Assembly (NCBI GenBank): GCA_029959085.1
Contig: JARWIR010000047.1
Span: 3,472,001-3,536,000, forward strand
Direction: 5' to 3'
DNA: 64,000 nucleotides
Source: Nemophila menziesii
Lineage: Eukaryota; Streptophyta; Magnoliopsida; Boraginales; Hydrophyllaceae
How positions within the stretch are numbered: the first letter of the stretch is position 1; every line of letters begins with the position of its first letter. The notes beneath the pieces are model-generated. The model was not told the origin of the DNA. It saw nothing but the letters and a program-made list of their open reading frames with translations, and searched no databases. The translations under genes were made by a program, and so were the position numbers. Shown here one piece after another: positions 31,572 through 45,746 of the stretch.

Positions 31572-34500
31572 ATTTTTGCAAGTTAAAAACACAAGATATG
31601 TGTCATATTAAGATTTGTATTAGACCATCCAATATTGGAAGGAATAATTTTCCCTTGAACAACTAAAAGATGTAATTCCTCAAATGGTCATGAGTTATAC
31701 AATTATTACAGGTTTGCTCCTCAAAATTGTTTGCTACAGGGTATTTAACTTTGAAAAAGGGGCAGAGTCAAGATATTTTATTTGTGGATGGGAGGGATAA
31801 TTAATGCTCTCGAACCATTTATATTTGAGGGGGAGTAGAACTCACAATTTTATTATTTTGTTATGGCCTTGATATCTCTTATTATGGTTGCACAATTCTA
31901 TTATATATTTAGCATAAAGTGTATATCTTGATTACTAAATTTTTAGGTAACTTATCATTATTTTTTAAATGTTTATTTATAAGAATAGTATGGTTATATC
32001 TGTAAGAATCACACAATGAATATTTACGAATATATGCACTGCAATGATCATGTCCCTATTACCATTGATAGGTAGACTAACATGTTTCCACTACTTTATC
32101 GTAAATGTTATGAAATGTACCATTTTATCAGTATTATAGGTCCTATTGTTTGAGTGCCTTTTAAATAAATTTATTCTAACTTTAGTATTAGAGGGCCACC
32201 AGAAGCATCCTCCATGTGGTTTTAAACATTTACTATTTGTGCATGATACTACTATCTCGAGAAGGCATGAAAGCTTTCTAAAACTAGTATGTGCTTATGA
32301 ATGATGGTTTTTGCTCTACCACCAATCCAAACATGTAAACATAAGTGTATAACTCGTGTCTCGCCCTTATTGAAAATGTGATTTAGCAATCGAGGTAATA
32401 AGACAACATTAGTAATCATAAACATCTAACTTTGACATAACATGTTATATATAACAAGTATCATTAATGACATATGTACTTTGAAGCATGTTCTAATAAT
32501 GTAGCGAGTTTATCAATTTGAAAAACCATCTAATTTTAAAATTAAAGTGTTTAAATTATTTCAAGCACTAGTAATTTACTAAAATTTTCAAATTCTTCAC
32601 ATACCTATTAATAGTTTATTATAGATAATAAACAAATTATGGAAATAAAGGATTCAAAATCCTAATAACCAAAGGTAAAAAAACAACTAAATCACATTTC
32701 ACTAGTATCACATATTTTCTAAAGATACATTAATACAAATAATAGAAACGAGTAGCACCTTATCGTATAAAGAATAAATAATAAACCAAAATTAACCATA
32801 TATTATATGTTAATTTTAAAAAAAGAATAACTCAAAATTTATTCAATTAACCAAAAGGTAAAAAAATAAATTATTTATGGGATATCGTAATCTAAATCTG
32901 TATATATTATATCGTCTTTGTAACATAATATAAAGCCGCTACCCCTCCCTTCCTAATATCGAACACTAGCCCCCACCCTTTATCATCTATACTTAACACA
33001 TTACACAAAATTTTCTATGTAGTATCATCATTTTGTATTGATTAATCTAATGTGCCACTTCTTAAATGTGCTTCTTTTTTCCTTCCTTCTTCGATCTTCT
33101 CATCTTTAAGTATCTTTCGTTGAATATTCCATTTCAATTGATGATTCTTTGATAAGTTGATATTAATTATTAATTTTATTTTATTATCTTGTCAATGAAT
33201 TATTGCTTATCATTTATAAGTGATATACTCACTTTTATTACTTTAGATATTTTTAATTTCTAGGAAAATAAGTATCATTGTAATTTTTAAATTTAATTAA
33301 TTTTGTTTTGTTATTATTTAATATATTTTCTTCTAACTTTTATTAGGTGTATATTAATTTGAAAAACACTTTTCTTGAACTTGATTGGAAACATTTTATT
33401 TTTATATATTGGAATTATTTATATTGAAAATTTAAGTTGGATATTGGTCATTATCAATCGAATTATAGTCCTGGTTATCCGTTATCAGGGGTGTTTTAGA
33501 AATTTTATTTAGCAAGGGTTCTAACATTACAAAATCTTGGTAAGGAAAATTCCCTGTGTAGTTCATGAACTATATCCGTTTAGTTATGGCCTTGATATCT
33601 CTTCTTATGTGGGCATACTTCTCTTAATGTGATATGACTTATGTGAGAACGAAGCTGAAGTTTTTTGTTGGAACATTGCTGATATGATCTATGGGTGGTT
33701 GTTCAGATTAAGTGGGGGTACTTTTGTGAAATTTAAGATGTTGGAAGGTCTTATATACATTAAATATTTTGGATTCATGATACCATGTTTCTATGCTCTA
33801 TATTTTATATATGGTCTTTAGTTGTTCCAGTTTATCTGGTTATCTGGTTATCTTAAACTAGTCTCATATTCATTAACACAAAAAAAAAACACCCTAAATC
33901 TAGTATCTACAATTCCAAACTATAATACATCAAATAGAAACTAAGGCTATAGTGTAAAACCAGAAAGCTAGAAATGAAAAGTCAACATTCTAATGAAACC
34001 CCCACTTATCATAATCCATCAAGTTTAATAACCAGACAGAAATTGAGCAAGATAACATTTATTTAAGAAGTGTGCTTTGAGACTATCTTAATGGTATTTT
34101 GAATGGTTCTACTTCTAAGTAACGATAGACTTCAACTATTCCTAAAAGGTCCTCTCATATCATCTTTGTCATGTTGGGCTTTGAACACAGAATATCACCA
34201 ATTGGGTTGTCCATAGATCTCTTATATTAAATTTCTCGTAAATAATAAAGTTTGTTTTGTTAAATATTTGAATCATTACTTCCTTTTTTTATCAAGTTCA
34301 CTTTTTTTATATTTGTAAAGAAAAATGTGCTTAAAGTGTAATATTTATAGTAGACAGAGACATGCACAAAAGTTTTATTATATTATTGGGTTGTTTATGA
34401 AATTTTTTTAGTATATTATTCTCAATCCTAAATTTATTATCACGACAACTAACATGTGATTTTGGGCGAGACAAGCTAGCCCACCCGATAGTATCATTCT

Positions 34501-37450
34501 ATTGGAGGGACACAATGGTCTAAATGACTAACAATCTATATTCTTGAGCATATTGATAAACCCGATACTTTTGTATCAAATACTTCCTCTGAAATATGAG
34601 TAGTGAATTTGTTAACAATGACGATGAATTTATTGTAATTTTTTTCCAAAATACGACCCACTTAAAAAATATCGTTTTTGGGTCATTGATCATCAAAATA
34701 GTAAACATATAGAGTAAATATACTATTTACCCCTATAATATTACTCATTTGACATATTACGCTATGTTTTCTAAAACTTGTCCATTCATCCATGTACAAA
34801 ACTTTCAAGCTAAATTACACATATTAACATATTTTGTCTAATTTTTTAGTTAAGTTATTATTAAATTATTTATAATCATTATTAATTAATTTATATTATT
34901 ATATTGACCCATAAGTTTATCAAATTTAAAATTGATCTCCCTATTTTGCGAAAAATATTTAAATACATCAAATTAAAAAAGAAGTTAATAAATATCCGCA
35001 ATCCCCTTCGTCTTTTTCACACAACCTTATATTTCATAGTCAACCACAAAGAAAGTAAATTCAAAACATTTTTCTTCATAGTTTGATGATAAGGTTATGA
35101 AGGAAAAATAAAAGAATCTTGCTAGCACTATAGTGTCAAGAAAAGCTTTTACTCAATTGGACGAAACATGATCGGTTTAAGTTAAGTTTCATGAATAACC
35201 AAAATGTGACTTTCCATACTAAAAATAATGTATTTCATTTTTTGAAATGGTTCCATAAAACGATTATCTTTTATATTATTCTTATTTTGTGATGGATTTT
35301 ATATTAAGTGGGTTCATTCTTGAAGCAATTAGTAATCCAATTTTACTTGTTGTTGTCGTTGTTGTTCGTTTTTCCATTGTTACAGTTGTATTTACTTGTA
35401 ATACCTGCTATGAAAAATGAGTTATCACTAGTTTCATTACTTGGATTAAAGAGATGCAATAGAGTTAGAATCCATACTACATTATAATAATGTTAGATCC
35501 ATGAAACCATAATCTAAAGGCGTCAAAAAGCCTCAAATTAAGTATCTTTACGATTATTGGAGTGTACAGTAATGTGCAAACATTTACTCCATCATTTATA
35601 TCATAGAATAGAAAGTATGATCAAACTAGATTCTCTTAACTCTAAATTAAATTTACACATATATTTCTTATGTCCTAAAAATCAAATCTTTGAGAGTAAC
35701 AATAATTCTATCACGAAAATGATGATTTGATGAAATTATTTGGGGGTTATTTGTATAGTGAGGAGTTCCACGAAGAAACATATCAAAAGATATTTCAAAT
35801 TTAGAATTCAAAGATATACAAGTAATATACAGTGAAGTATAACTTGATTTGGCCTTATAAATTTAAAACCATCTTTTGAAATATTGTTTTTCATTAGAAT
35901 ATGGTTAATTTATACCATTCAGTGTACTATGCATATGGAGAAAATCATCTTGCGTAGTTTTCTTCACTTGTACATGCTCCACTCGCGTCAACAAATTGTA
36001 AGCTTCATTAACTAGTAATTAAAGATGGTTTTAATTTTAAAGAATATTTTGAGGTTTTATGTTTAAAATAATTTTTAACATTTTTGATTTAAATTATTTT
36101 GTATCATTAATGAATGTTTTGGGTAATGATAATGGTGATGATGGTGATGATAATAGTAGTGGATGTGTATGAAGAAGGTGGTCTGAAGATAGGTAAGGAG
36201 GAGGTTGCAAAATCAATCAATGTAGGTTGGGATGTGTATGAAAAAATAAATTTATGGGTTAATTGATTCTTTCAAACTTGTGGGTTAAATTAATAATTTC
36301 CAATTATCTAAATTAATTAAGAATAATTTAACAGAATCTTTGATCGGACCTACCAAAAGACAATAAACTTGCACATGATTTGTATAGTGATAAAGGGTCA
36401 CACTTTAAAAAGTAGGGTGTCTTCTATCAAAAGGGTCATAGTAGAAAATATTTTGAGTGTATTTACTATAAGATATATAAAACTAAAGGCTTTTAGGCAT
36501 CCTCGTCGAGCACAATGAAACTTCACCATAAAAACTCACTACGTGATCAACACACACATATATATAAGGATCAAACTATAAATATTTACAAATGTATAAA
36601 ATGTTTCCACTATATTATCGATAATGATAAAAAATATACCATTTCATCGCTCTTATAAGCTCCCATGTTTGAGGGTCATTTATCAGAAATTTACTTTTAA
36701 CTCGAGTGCTACCGCAAGTATATTCTAGTGGTCATTAATATTTGCTACTTGGGTAGGACATTACCATCTCATAAAGACCCAAAAGATCTCAAAACGCTAT
36801 ATGTGTCCATGGATGATGTTTATTATTCTATCAACAATCCAAACTAGTAAACATAACTGTATAACTTTTGTGTCATCCTTATTCATAATGCATTTTAGCA
36901 ATTAATGTCGTAAAATAGTGATCATCAACATCTAATTCAATATATTCAATTCTTGACTGGGGACACCAAAGGCCTACTAGTATCATTAATGACAACAACT
37001 CTACTATTTGTACTTTCAATCATATCTCAATAATCAGATTATCTAAGAATTTTTTAATTATTCGAGTTCATCATCCTTAAAAATCATATAATTATAAAAT
37101 TAAAATGTTAAAATCGTACCTGGAAAATATATTTGATCTTTAAAAACCCTAGTCGTGGCCTAATATACCCATTTTAAAACATATAAACTATAGATTAGAA
37201 ATGATTAATCATGGTAAAAACATCAACAAAATTCAAACATTAGAGAGTCATAAATGCATATCATACTATTAGGTGAATGATTACTTTGAAGGTCATTTAA
37301 CTAGAAGAACAAGATAAATTAGACACACACATTTTGTGTTGTATCTAGATATAGAGATGAGATAAGAATGAGGTACAAGATATAATATGGCATGTGCAAG
37401 AGAATAGATATTAGATTAATTCATATCTGAAACAAAGCTAAGTGGCCAAT
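31572..37450 (+). repeat. Tandem unit 2 (~5,879 bp)
   Basis: Junction AAGTGGCCAATATTTTTGCAA joins the unit tail to the MITE interior. It shares most variants with unit 3 (for example GAGTGCCTTTTAAATAAAT, ATTATTGGGTTGTTTATG) but is unique in others (GTGTATTTACTATAAG, AGGCATCC near the second R block). R blocks at ~32,055-32,445 and ~36,595-36,965. Confidence 0.93.
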
Positions 37451-40400
37451 ATTTTTGCAAGTTAAAAACACAAGCTATGTGTCATATTAAGATTTGTATT
37501 AAACCATCCAATATTGGAAGGAATAATTTTCCCTTGAACAACTAAAAGATGTAATTCCTCAAATGGTCATGAGTTATACAATTATTACAGGTTTGCTCCT
37601 CAAAATTGTTTACTACAGGGTATTTAACTTTGAAAAAGGGGCAGAGTCAAGATATTTTATTTGTGGATGGGAGGGACAATTAATGCTCTCGAACCATTTA
37701 TATTTGAGGGGGAGTAGAACTCACAATTTTATTATTTTGTTATGGCCTTGATATCTCTTCTTATGGTTGCACAATTCTATTATATATTTAGCATAAAGTG
37801 TAAATCTTGATTACTAAATTTTTAGGTAACTTATCATTATTTTTTAAATGTTTATTTATAAGAATAGTATGGTTATATCTGTAAGAATCACACCATGAAT
37901 ATTTACGAATATATGCACTGCAATGATCATGTCCCTATTACCATTGATAGGTAGACTAACATGTTTCCACTACTTTATCGTAAATGTTATGAAATGTACC
38001 ATTTTATCAGTCTTATAGGTCCTATTGTTTGAGTGCCTTTTAAATAAATTTATTCTAACTTTAGTATTAGAAGGCCACCAGAAGCATCCTCCATGTGGTT
38101 TTAAACATTTACTATTTGTGCATGATACTACTATCTCGAGAAGGCATGAAAGATTTCTAAAACTAGTATGTGCTTATGAATGATGGTTTTTGCTCTACCA
38201 CCAATCCAAACATGTAAACATAAGTGTATAACTCGTGTCTCGCCCTTATTGAAAATGTGATTTAGCAATCAAGGTAATAAGACAACATTAGTAATCATAA
38301 ACATCTAACTTTGACATAGCATGTTATATATAACAAGTATAATTAATGACATATGTACTTTGAAGCATGTTCTAATAATGTAGCGAGTTTATCAATATGA
38401 AAAACCATCTAATTTTAAAATTAAAGTGTTTAAATTATTTCAAGCACTAGTAATTTACTAAAATTTCAAATTCTTCACATACCTATTAATAGTTTATTAT
38501 AGATAATAAACAAATTAAGGAAATAAAGGATTCAAAATCTTAATAACCAAAGGTAATAAAACAACTAAATCACATTTCACTAGTATCACATATTTTTTAA
38601 AGATACATTAATACAAATAATAGAAACGAGTAGCACCTTATCATATAAAGAATAAAGAATAAACCAAAATTAACCATATATTATATGTTAATTTTAAAAA
38701 AAGAATAACTCGAAATTTATTCAATTAACCAAAAGGTAAAAAAATAAATTATTTATGGGATATCGTAATCTAAATCTGTATATATTATATCGTCTTTGTA
38801 ACATAATATCAAGCCGCTACCCCTCCCTTCCTAATATCGAACACTAGCCCCCACCCTTTATCATCTATACTTAACACATTACACAAAATTTTCTATGTAG
38901 TTTCATCATTTTGTATTGATTAATCTAATGTGCCCCCTTCTTAAATGTGCTTCTTTTTTCCTTCCTTCTTCGATCTTCTCATCTTTAAGTATCTTTCGTT
39001 GAATATTCCATTTCAATTGATGATTCTTTGATAAGTTGATATTAATTATTAATTTTATTTTATTATCTTGTCAATGAATTATTGCTTATCATTTATAAGT
39101 GATATACTCACTTTTATTACTTTAGATATTTTTAATTTCTAGGAAAATAAGTATCATTGTAATTTTTAAATTTAATTAATTTTGTTTTGTTATTATTTAA
39201 TATATTTTCTTCTAACTTTTATTAGGTGTATATTAATTTGAAAAACACTTTTCTTGAACTTGATTGGAAACATTTTATTTTTATATATTGGAATTATTTA
39301 TATTGAAAATTTAAGTTGGATATTGGTCATTATCAATCGAATTATAGTCCTGGTTATCCATTATCAGGGGTGTTTTAGAAATTTTATTTAGCAAGGGTTC
39401 TAACATTACAAAATCTTGGTAAGGAAAATTACCTATGTAGTTCATGAACTATATCCATATAGTTATGGCCTTGATATCTCTTCTTATGTGGCCATACTTC
39501 TCTTAATGTGATATGACTTATGTGAGAACGAAGTTGAAGTTTTTTGTTGGAACATTGCTGATATGATCTATGGGTGGTTGTTCAGATTAAGTGGGGGTAC
39601 TTTTGTGAAATTTAAGATGTTGGAAGTTCTTATATACATTAAATATTTTGGATTCATGATACCATGTTTCTATGCTCTATATTTTATATATGGTCTTTAG
39701 TTGTTCCAGTTTATCTGGTTATCTGGTTATCTTAAACTAGTCTCATATTCATTAACACAAAAAAAAACACCCCAAATCTAGTATCTACAATTCCAAACTA
39801 TAATACATCAAATAGAAACTAAGGCTATAGTGTAAAACCAGAAAGCTAAAATGAAAAGTCAGCATTCTAATGAAACCCCCACTTATCATAATCCATCATG
39901 TTTAATAACCAGACAGAAATTGAGCAAGATAACATTTATTTAAGAAGTGTGCTTTGAGACTATCTTAATGGTATTATGAATGGTTCTACTTCTAAGTAAC
40001 GATAGACTTCAACTACTCCTAAAAGGTCCTCTCATATCATCTTTGTCATGTTGGGCTTTGAACACAGAATATCACCAATTGAGTTGTCCATAGATCTCTT
40101 ATATTAAATTTCTCGTAAATAATAAAGTTTGTTTTGTTAAATATTTGAATCATTACTTCCTTTTTTTAACAAGTTCACTTTTTTTATATTTGTAAAGAAA
40201 AATGTGCTTAAAGTGTAATATTTATAGTAGACAGAGACATGCACAAAAGTTTTATTATATTATTGGGTTGTTTATGAAATTGTTTTAGTATATTATTCTC
40301 AATCCTAAATTTATTATCACGACAACTAACATGTGATTTTGGGCGAGACAAGCTAGCCCACCCGATAGTATCATTCTAGTGGAGGGACACAATGGTCTAA

Positions 40401-43360
40401 ATGACTAACAATCTATATTCTTGAGCATATTAATAAACCCGATACTTTTGTATCAAATACTTCCTCTAAAATATGAGTAGTGAATTTGTTAACAATGACG
40501 ATGAATTTATTGTAATTTTTTTCCAAAATACGACCCACTTAAAAAATATCGTTTTTGGGTCATTGATCATCAAAATAGTAAACATATAGAGTAAATATAC
40601 TATTTACACCTATAATATTACTCATTTGACATATTATGCCATGTTTTCTAAAACGTGTCCATTCATCCATGTACAAAACTTTCAAGCTAAATTACACATA
40701 TTAACATATTTTGTCTAATTTTTTAGTTAAGTTATTATTCAATTATTTATAATCATTATTAATTAATTTATATTATTATATTGACCCATAAGTTTATCAG
40801 ATTTAAAATTGATCTCCCTATTTTGCTAAAAATATTTAAATACATCAAATTAAAAAAAATAATAATAAATATCCGCCATCCCCTTCGTCTTTTTCACACA
40901 ACCCTATATTTCATAGTCAACCACTAAGAAAGTAAATTCAAAACATTTTTCTTTATAGTTTGATGATAAGGTTATGAAGGAAAAATAAAAGAATCTTGCT
41001 AGCACTATAGTGTCAAGAAAAGCTTCTACTCAATTGGACGAAACATGATCGGTTTAAGTTATGTTTCATGAATAACCAAAATGTGACTTGCCATTCTAAA
41101 AATAATGTATTTCATTTTTTGAAATGGTTCCATAAGACTATTATTTTGTCTATTATTCTTATTTTGTGATGGATTTTATATTAAGTGGGTTCATTCTTGA
41201 AGCAATTAGTAATCCAATTTTACTTGTTGTTGTCGTTGTTGTTCGTTTTGCCATTGTTACAGTTGTATTTACTTGTAATACCTGCTATGGAAAAATGAGT
41301 TATCACTAATTTCATTACTTGGATTAAAGAGATGCAATAGAGTTAGAATCCATACTACATTATAATAATGTTAGATCCATGAAACCATAATATAAAGGCG
41401 TCAAAAAGCCTCAAATTAAGCATCTTTACGATTATTGGAGTGTACAGTAATGTGCAAACATTTACTCCATCATTTATTTCATAGAATAGAAAGTCTGATC
41501 AAACTAGATTCTCTTAACTCTAAATTAAATTTAAAATTTTAGCTAATACACATATGTTTCTTATGTCCTAAAAATCAAATCTTTGAGAGTAACTATAATT
41601 CTATCACGAAAATGATGATTTGATAAAATTATTTGGGGGTTATTTGTATAGTGAGGAGTTTCTCGAAGAAACATATCAAAAGATATTTCAAATTTAGAAT
41701 TCAAAGATATACAAGTAATATACAGTGAAGTATAACTTGATTTGGCCTTATAAATTTAAAACCATCTTTTGAAATATTGTTTTTCATTAGAATATGGTTA
41801 ATTTATACCATTCAGTGTACTATGCATATGGAGATACTATGCATATGGAGAAATTCATCTTGCGTAGTTTTCTTCACTTGTACATGCTCCACTCGCGTCA
41901 ACAAATTGTAAGCTTCATTAACTAGTAATTAAAGATGGTTTTAATTTTAAAGAATATTTTGAGGTTTTATGTTTAAAATAATTTTTAACATTTTTGATTT
42001 AAATTATTTTGTATCATTAATGAATGTTTTGGGTAATGATAATGGTGATGATGGTGATGATAATAGTGGTGGATGTGTATGAAGAAGGTGGTCTGAAGAT
42101 AGGTAAGGAGGAGGTTGCAAAATCAATTAATGTAGGTTGGGATGTGTATGAAAAAATAAATTTATGGGTTAATTGATTCTTTCAAACTTGTGGGTTAAAT
42201 TAATAATTTCAAATTATCTAAATTAATTAAGAATAATTTAACAGAGTCTTTGATCGGACCTACCAAAAGACAATAAACTTGCACATGATTTGTATAGTGA
42301 TAAAGGGTCACACTTTAAAAAGTAGGGTGTCTTCTATCAAAAGGGTCATAGTAGAAAATATTTTGAGTGTATTTTCTATAAGATATATAAACTAAAGGTT
42401 TTTAGGCGTCCTCGTCGAGCACAATGAAACTTCACCATAAAAACTCACTACGTGATCAACACACACATATATATAAGGATCAAACTATAAATATTTACAA
42501 ATGTATAAAATGTTTCCACTATATTATCGATAATGATACAAAATATACCATTTCATCGCTCTTATAAGCTCCCATGTTTGAGGGTCATTTATCACAAATT
42601 TACTTTTAACTCGAGTGCTACCGCAAGTATATTCTAGTGGTCATTAATATTTGCTACTTGGGCAGGACATTACCATCTCATAAAGACCCAAAAGATCTCA
42701 AAACGCTATATGTGTCCATGGATGATGTTTATTATTCTATTAACAATCCAAACTAGTAAACATAACTGTATAACTTTTGTGTCATCCTTATTCATAATGT
42801 ATTTTAGCAATTAATGTCGTAAAATAGTGATCATCAACATCTAATTCAATATATTCAATTCTTGACTGGGGAACACCAATGGCCTACTAGTATCATTAAT
42901 GACAACAACTCTACTATTTGTACTTTCAATCATAACTCAATAATCAGATTATCTAAGAATTTTTTAATTATTCGAGTTCATCCATCTTAAAAATCATATA
43001 ATTATAAAATTAAAATGTTAAAACCATACCTGGAAAATATATTTGATCTTTAAAAACCCTAGTCGTGGCCTAATATACCCATTTTAAAACATATAAACTA
43101 TAGATTAGAGATGATTAATCATGGTAAAAACATCAACAAAATTCATACATTAGAGAGTCATAAATGGATATCATACTATTAGGTGAATGATTACTTTGAA
43201 GGCCATTTAACTAGAAGAACAAGATAAATTAGACACACACATTTTGTGTTGTATCTAGATATAGAGATGAGATAAGAATGAGGTACAAGATATAATATGG
43301 CATGTGCAAGAGAATAGATATTAGATTAATTCATATCTGAAACAAAGCTAAGTGGCCAAC
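37451..43360 (+). repeat. Tandem unit 3 (~5,910 bp)
   Basis: Ends at AAAGCTAAGTGGCCAAC, after which ATTTTTAAAATATAATGG is unique sequence. It carries a private 17-bp tandem duplication (ACTATGCATATGGAGAT, 41,818-41,852) and re-shares GTGTATTTTCTATAAG and AGGCGTCC with unit 1. R blocks at ~37,930-38,320 and ~42,480-42,870. Confidence 0.93.
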
Positions 43361-44029
43361 ATTTTTAAAATATAATGGTCTTTTTAATAATGTAGATTAT
43401 ATGGTAATAAGTCTTTTAGGGCCTTCCAAAATCCTTAATTTTTAACCATATTGGGCAATCTAGTGTGTTAGTAAAGATTTTTAGGATCGGTATTTGTTTT
43501 TTCCTATTATTGACCATAAAAATTCAACAAAGGCTAACTTCTTCATAGGTTTAATTTTTTTTATTTATCTGCATTACATTGTCAATAGTTTATTTATTTA
43601 TTCAATTTAAATTTATTTCTTCTTTGTTTTAATTGATATATTCTTTCTTTCATTTACTTTGGAAAATTCAATTTGTTTTGATGAAAAGTAAAGATTGAGA
43701 TTATTTTTTAATTACATATATTAATTATTTAGATTAATGAAAGATAATATAAGAAAGACTCATTTGTGTACAGAAAAAATTTACAAAATAATCAGTATAG
43801 AATTTACTTTAAATTTTAGAAAAAATTTATAATCCTTACATTTCTGAAATAGAATAAAAATATGATTAAAATTGTTGATATAATGATATAGAGCAAACTT
43901 AATATTATAATTTCCCTTGAAATTTATCCCTAAATTTGCAAAAGTAACATTTAAACCCCTTATCTTTTAATTTTGTTATGGTGTTGATCACTTGTAAATC
44001 TTTTCATTATGTTATAAGTGTCATATTAT
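43361..44029. other. AT-rich unique stretch after the triplication
   Basis: No gene, MITE ends or repeat that I could support. Confidence 0.45.
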
Positions 44030-45110
44030 GGACATTTATAGTGAAATTATTGCATAATATAGGAACATACACTGCAATTCACTCATAAAGAAAAAAATCT
44101 CATTCCTTTTTACAACTTTTTTTCCAAGAAAATGTTTTTTACTTTTTGCTTCAAGGCTAAATATCTTTTGCTAATTTGTGTTTTAATTTTTATTTGGTTT
44201 TATTTAACAATAATAATTGAATTATGAATTAAATAATAGAACTTGTCCTGAACGGTTTAAACATCTCACAAGGAACAAATGAGATTCAGACCTTTGACAA
44301 TAAAATTCTCCAAATAGGTATGATTTTTCCTTAAGAGTAGTTTTTTTCGTAATATATGGATATAGGGACCTATAATACAATTTGTGCTAGAAAATTGTAA
44401 CATTTGGATTTCGTGATAACATTAGGCCTTTATCTTTGACATTTGCCCCCTTAGATTTCAATTATGTGACAATGGAAGTAACTTTTTTGTAATTTCATTA
44501 GGTTTATAAGGGTTGGCTAGTAAAATAGATTTTTAGGGAATTTTTGTAATAAAGCTTATACAATATCTTTTTAAAATGTATTTTTATATCTTTGTTTACT
44601 TATGTAGTTGTGAGTTGCATTCTATAGGTAAATAACTCATTTGGTACCTTATTTTGCAAAAGTAACATTTTAATCCCTTATCTTTTGATAATTGTAACAA
44701 TGTTATCCTTTTTTTTATTTCCCTTATATTAGTAAAATGACATATTTAAGGGTATTTTGGTTGTTTATCACACCAATTGCACAGTGACATGTGGGTTTAA
44801 CCCATATAATAATGGAAATATAAAAGGACTAACACTAGAACAAAAAAAATGGGGATTAAAGGTTACATTTACAAGATAAGGTTCTAGATTGTAAAAAAAA
44901 TGAAGGAATTAATAGGTTATTTAATCCTTTAATTATATTTTCCACCCTCTAAGTTTTTTATATAATTGTGGATTACGATAAATTATTTTCTTATTATTTT
45001 ATTTTAATATGTAAACAAATTTGTTTGTAGTTTAAAAAGAAGAACTCTTGAAAAAGTTTATGCCTTTGGTGAGATCTTGCTTTTCTTTCTCCACATTTTT
45101 GGTGGCTCAA
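44030..45110. mobile_element. Dispersed repeat cluster with a foldback element
   Basis: 44,030-44,390 has the ATAATATAGGAACAT/ATAGTGC repeat type. 44,625-44,935 is a foldback element (TAAATAACTCATTTGG...AAAAGTAACATTTTAATCCC; GGGGATTAAAGGTTAC...AATTAATAGGTTATTTAATC). 45,000-45,110 is the AAAAAGAAGAACTCTTGAA extension seen after other members. Confidence 0.6.
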
Positions 45111-45520
45111 AATTTGAAAGATAATCTAGCTTCTCATTGTTTTTGGGGGAAGCTTTAGGATTGTTTTTGGTGTGGTCTTTGTCGTTTTTGTTGTTCCTAC
45201 AGAAATTGTCCCCGGAGGTGAAACTTGAAGCATGCATAGGGTTAAATTCGGTGAGATTGTTGTATTATTTGAATCAAACATATCTTTGATGTTGAAGATA
45301 TTGTTGTTGATGTTAAGACCCTGATTTCACGTCTATCGGTCATAATGTTTTATAAAGGCTTTGATTAGGATGACATGTTATCTCATTTCCATTATTCTTC
45401 ATGTCTTGGAATATTTTTCAATAGTGATTGGTATCTCTTGGAAATATCTATTCATTCCCTCGAATAATAATACATTGTGCATTATTGTTTGACAAACGAT
45501 TTTGATAAGTTGATAACTTG

Positions 45521-45659
45521 ATTGGTGGAACTACATCCTGGATTGATGAACCTCTACCATGGATCGGTGGAGCTCCCCCTAGATTGGTGGGGCTCCGTCC
45601 TGGATCGGTGGAGATCTACCCCGGATAAGTGTTACTCTGCCATGGATTAGTGAAACTTA
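45521..45659 (+). repeat. 21-bp minisatellite (~6.5 units)
   Basis: Six units of 20-21 bp, starting AT(T/C)GGTGGAGCTC and ending CC(T/A)TGG/CCCGG, begin at 45,521, 45,542, 45,563, 45,583, 45,604 and 45,625, followed by a partial unit. The plus frame gives heptads such as IGGAPSW. One unit is 20 bp, so the frame is not kept throughout. Confidence 0.85.
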
Positions 45660-45746
45660 ACTCTCATTGGTCAAAATCTATCTTGTTTAAGCCTGCGGGT
45701 CGCATACCTATTGAAGCCATTTAAAATAAAAGTATTTTCCAAATAA

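Noticed and set aside
34520..35086. Small frames inside tandem unit 2 (also 37,563-37,751 in unit 3)
   Set aside because: They are not preserved in sister units that are nearly identical, so there is no sign of coding constraint.
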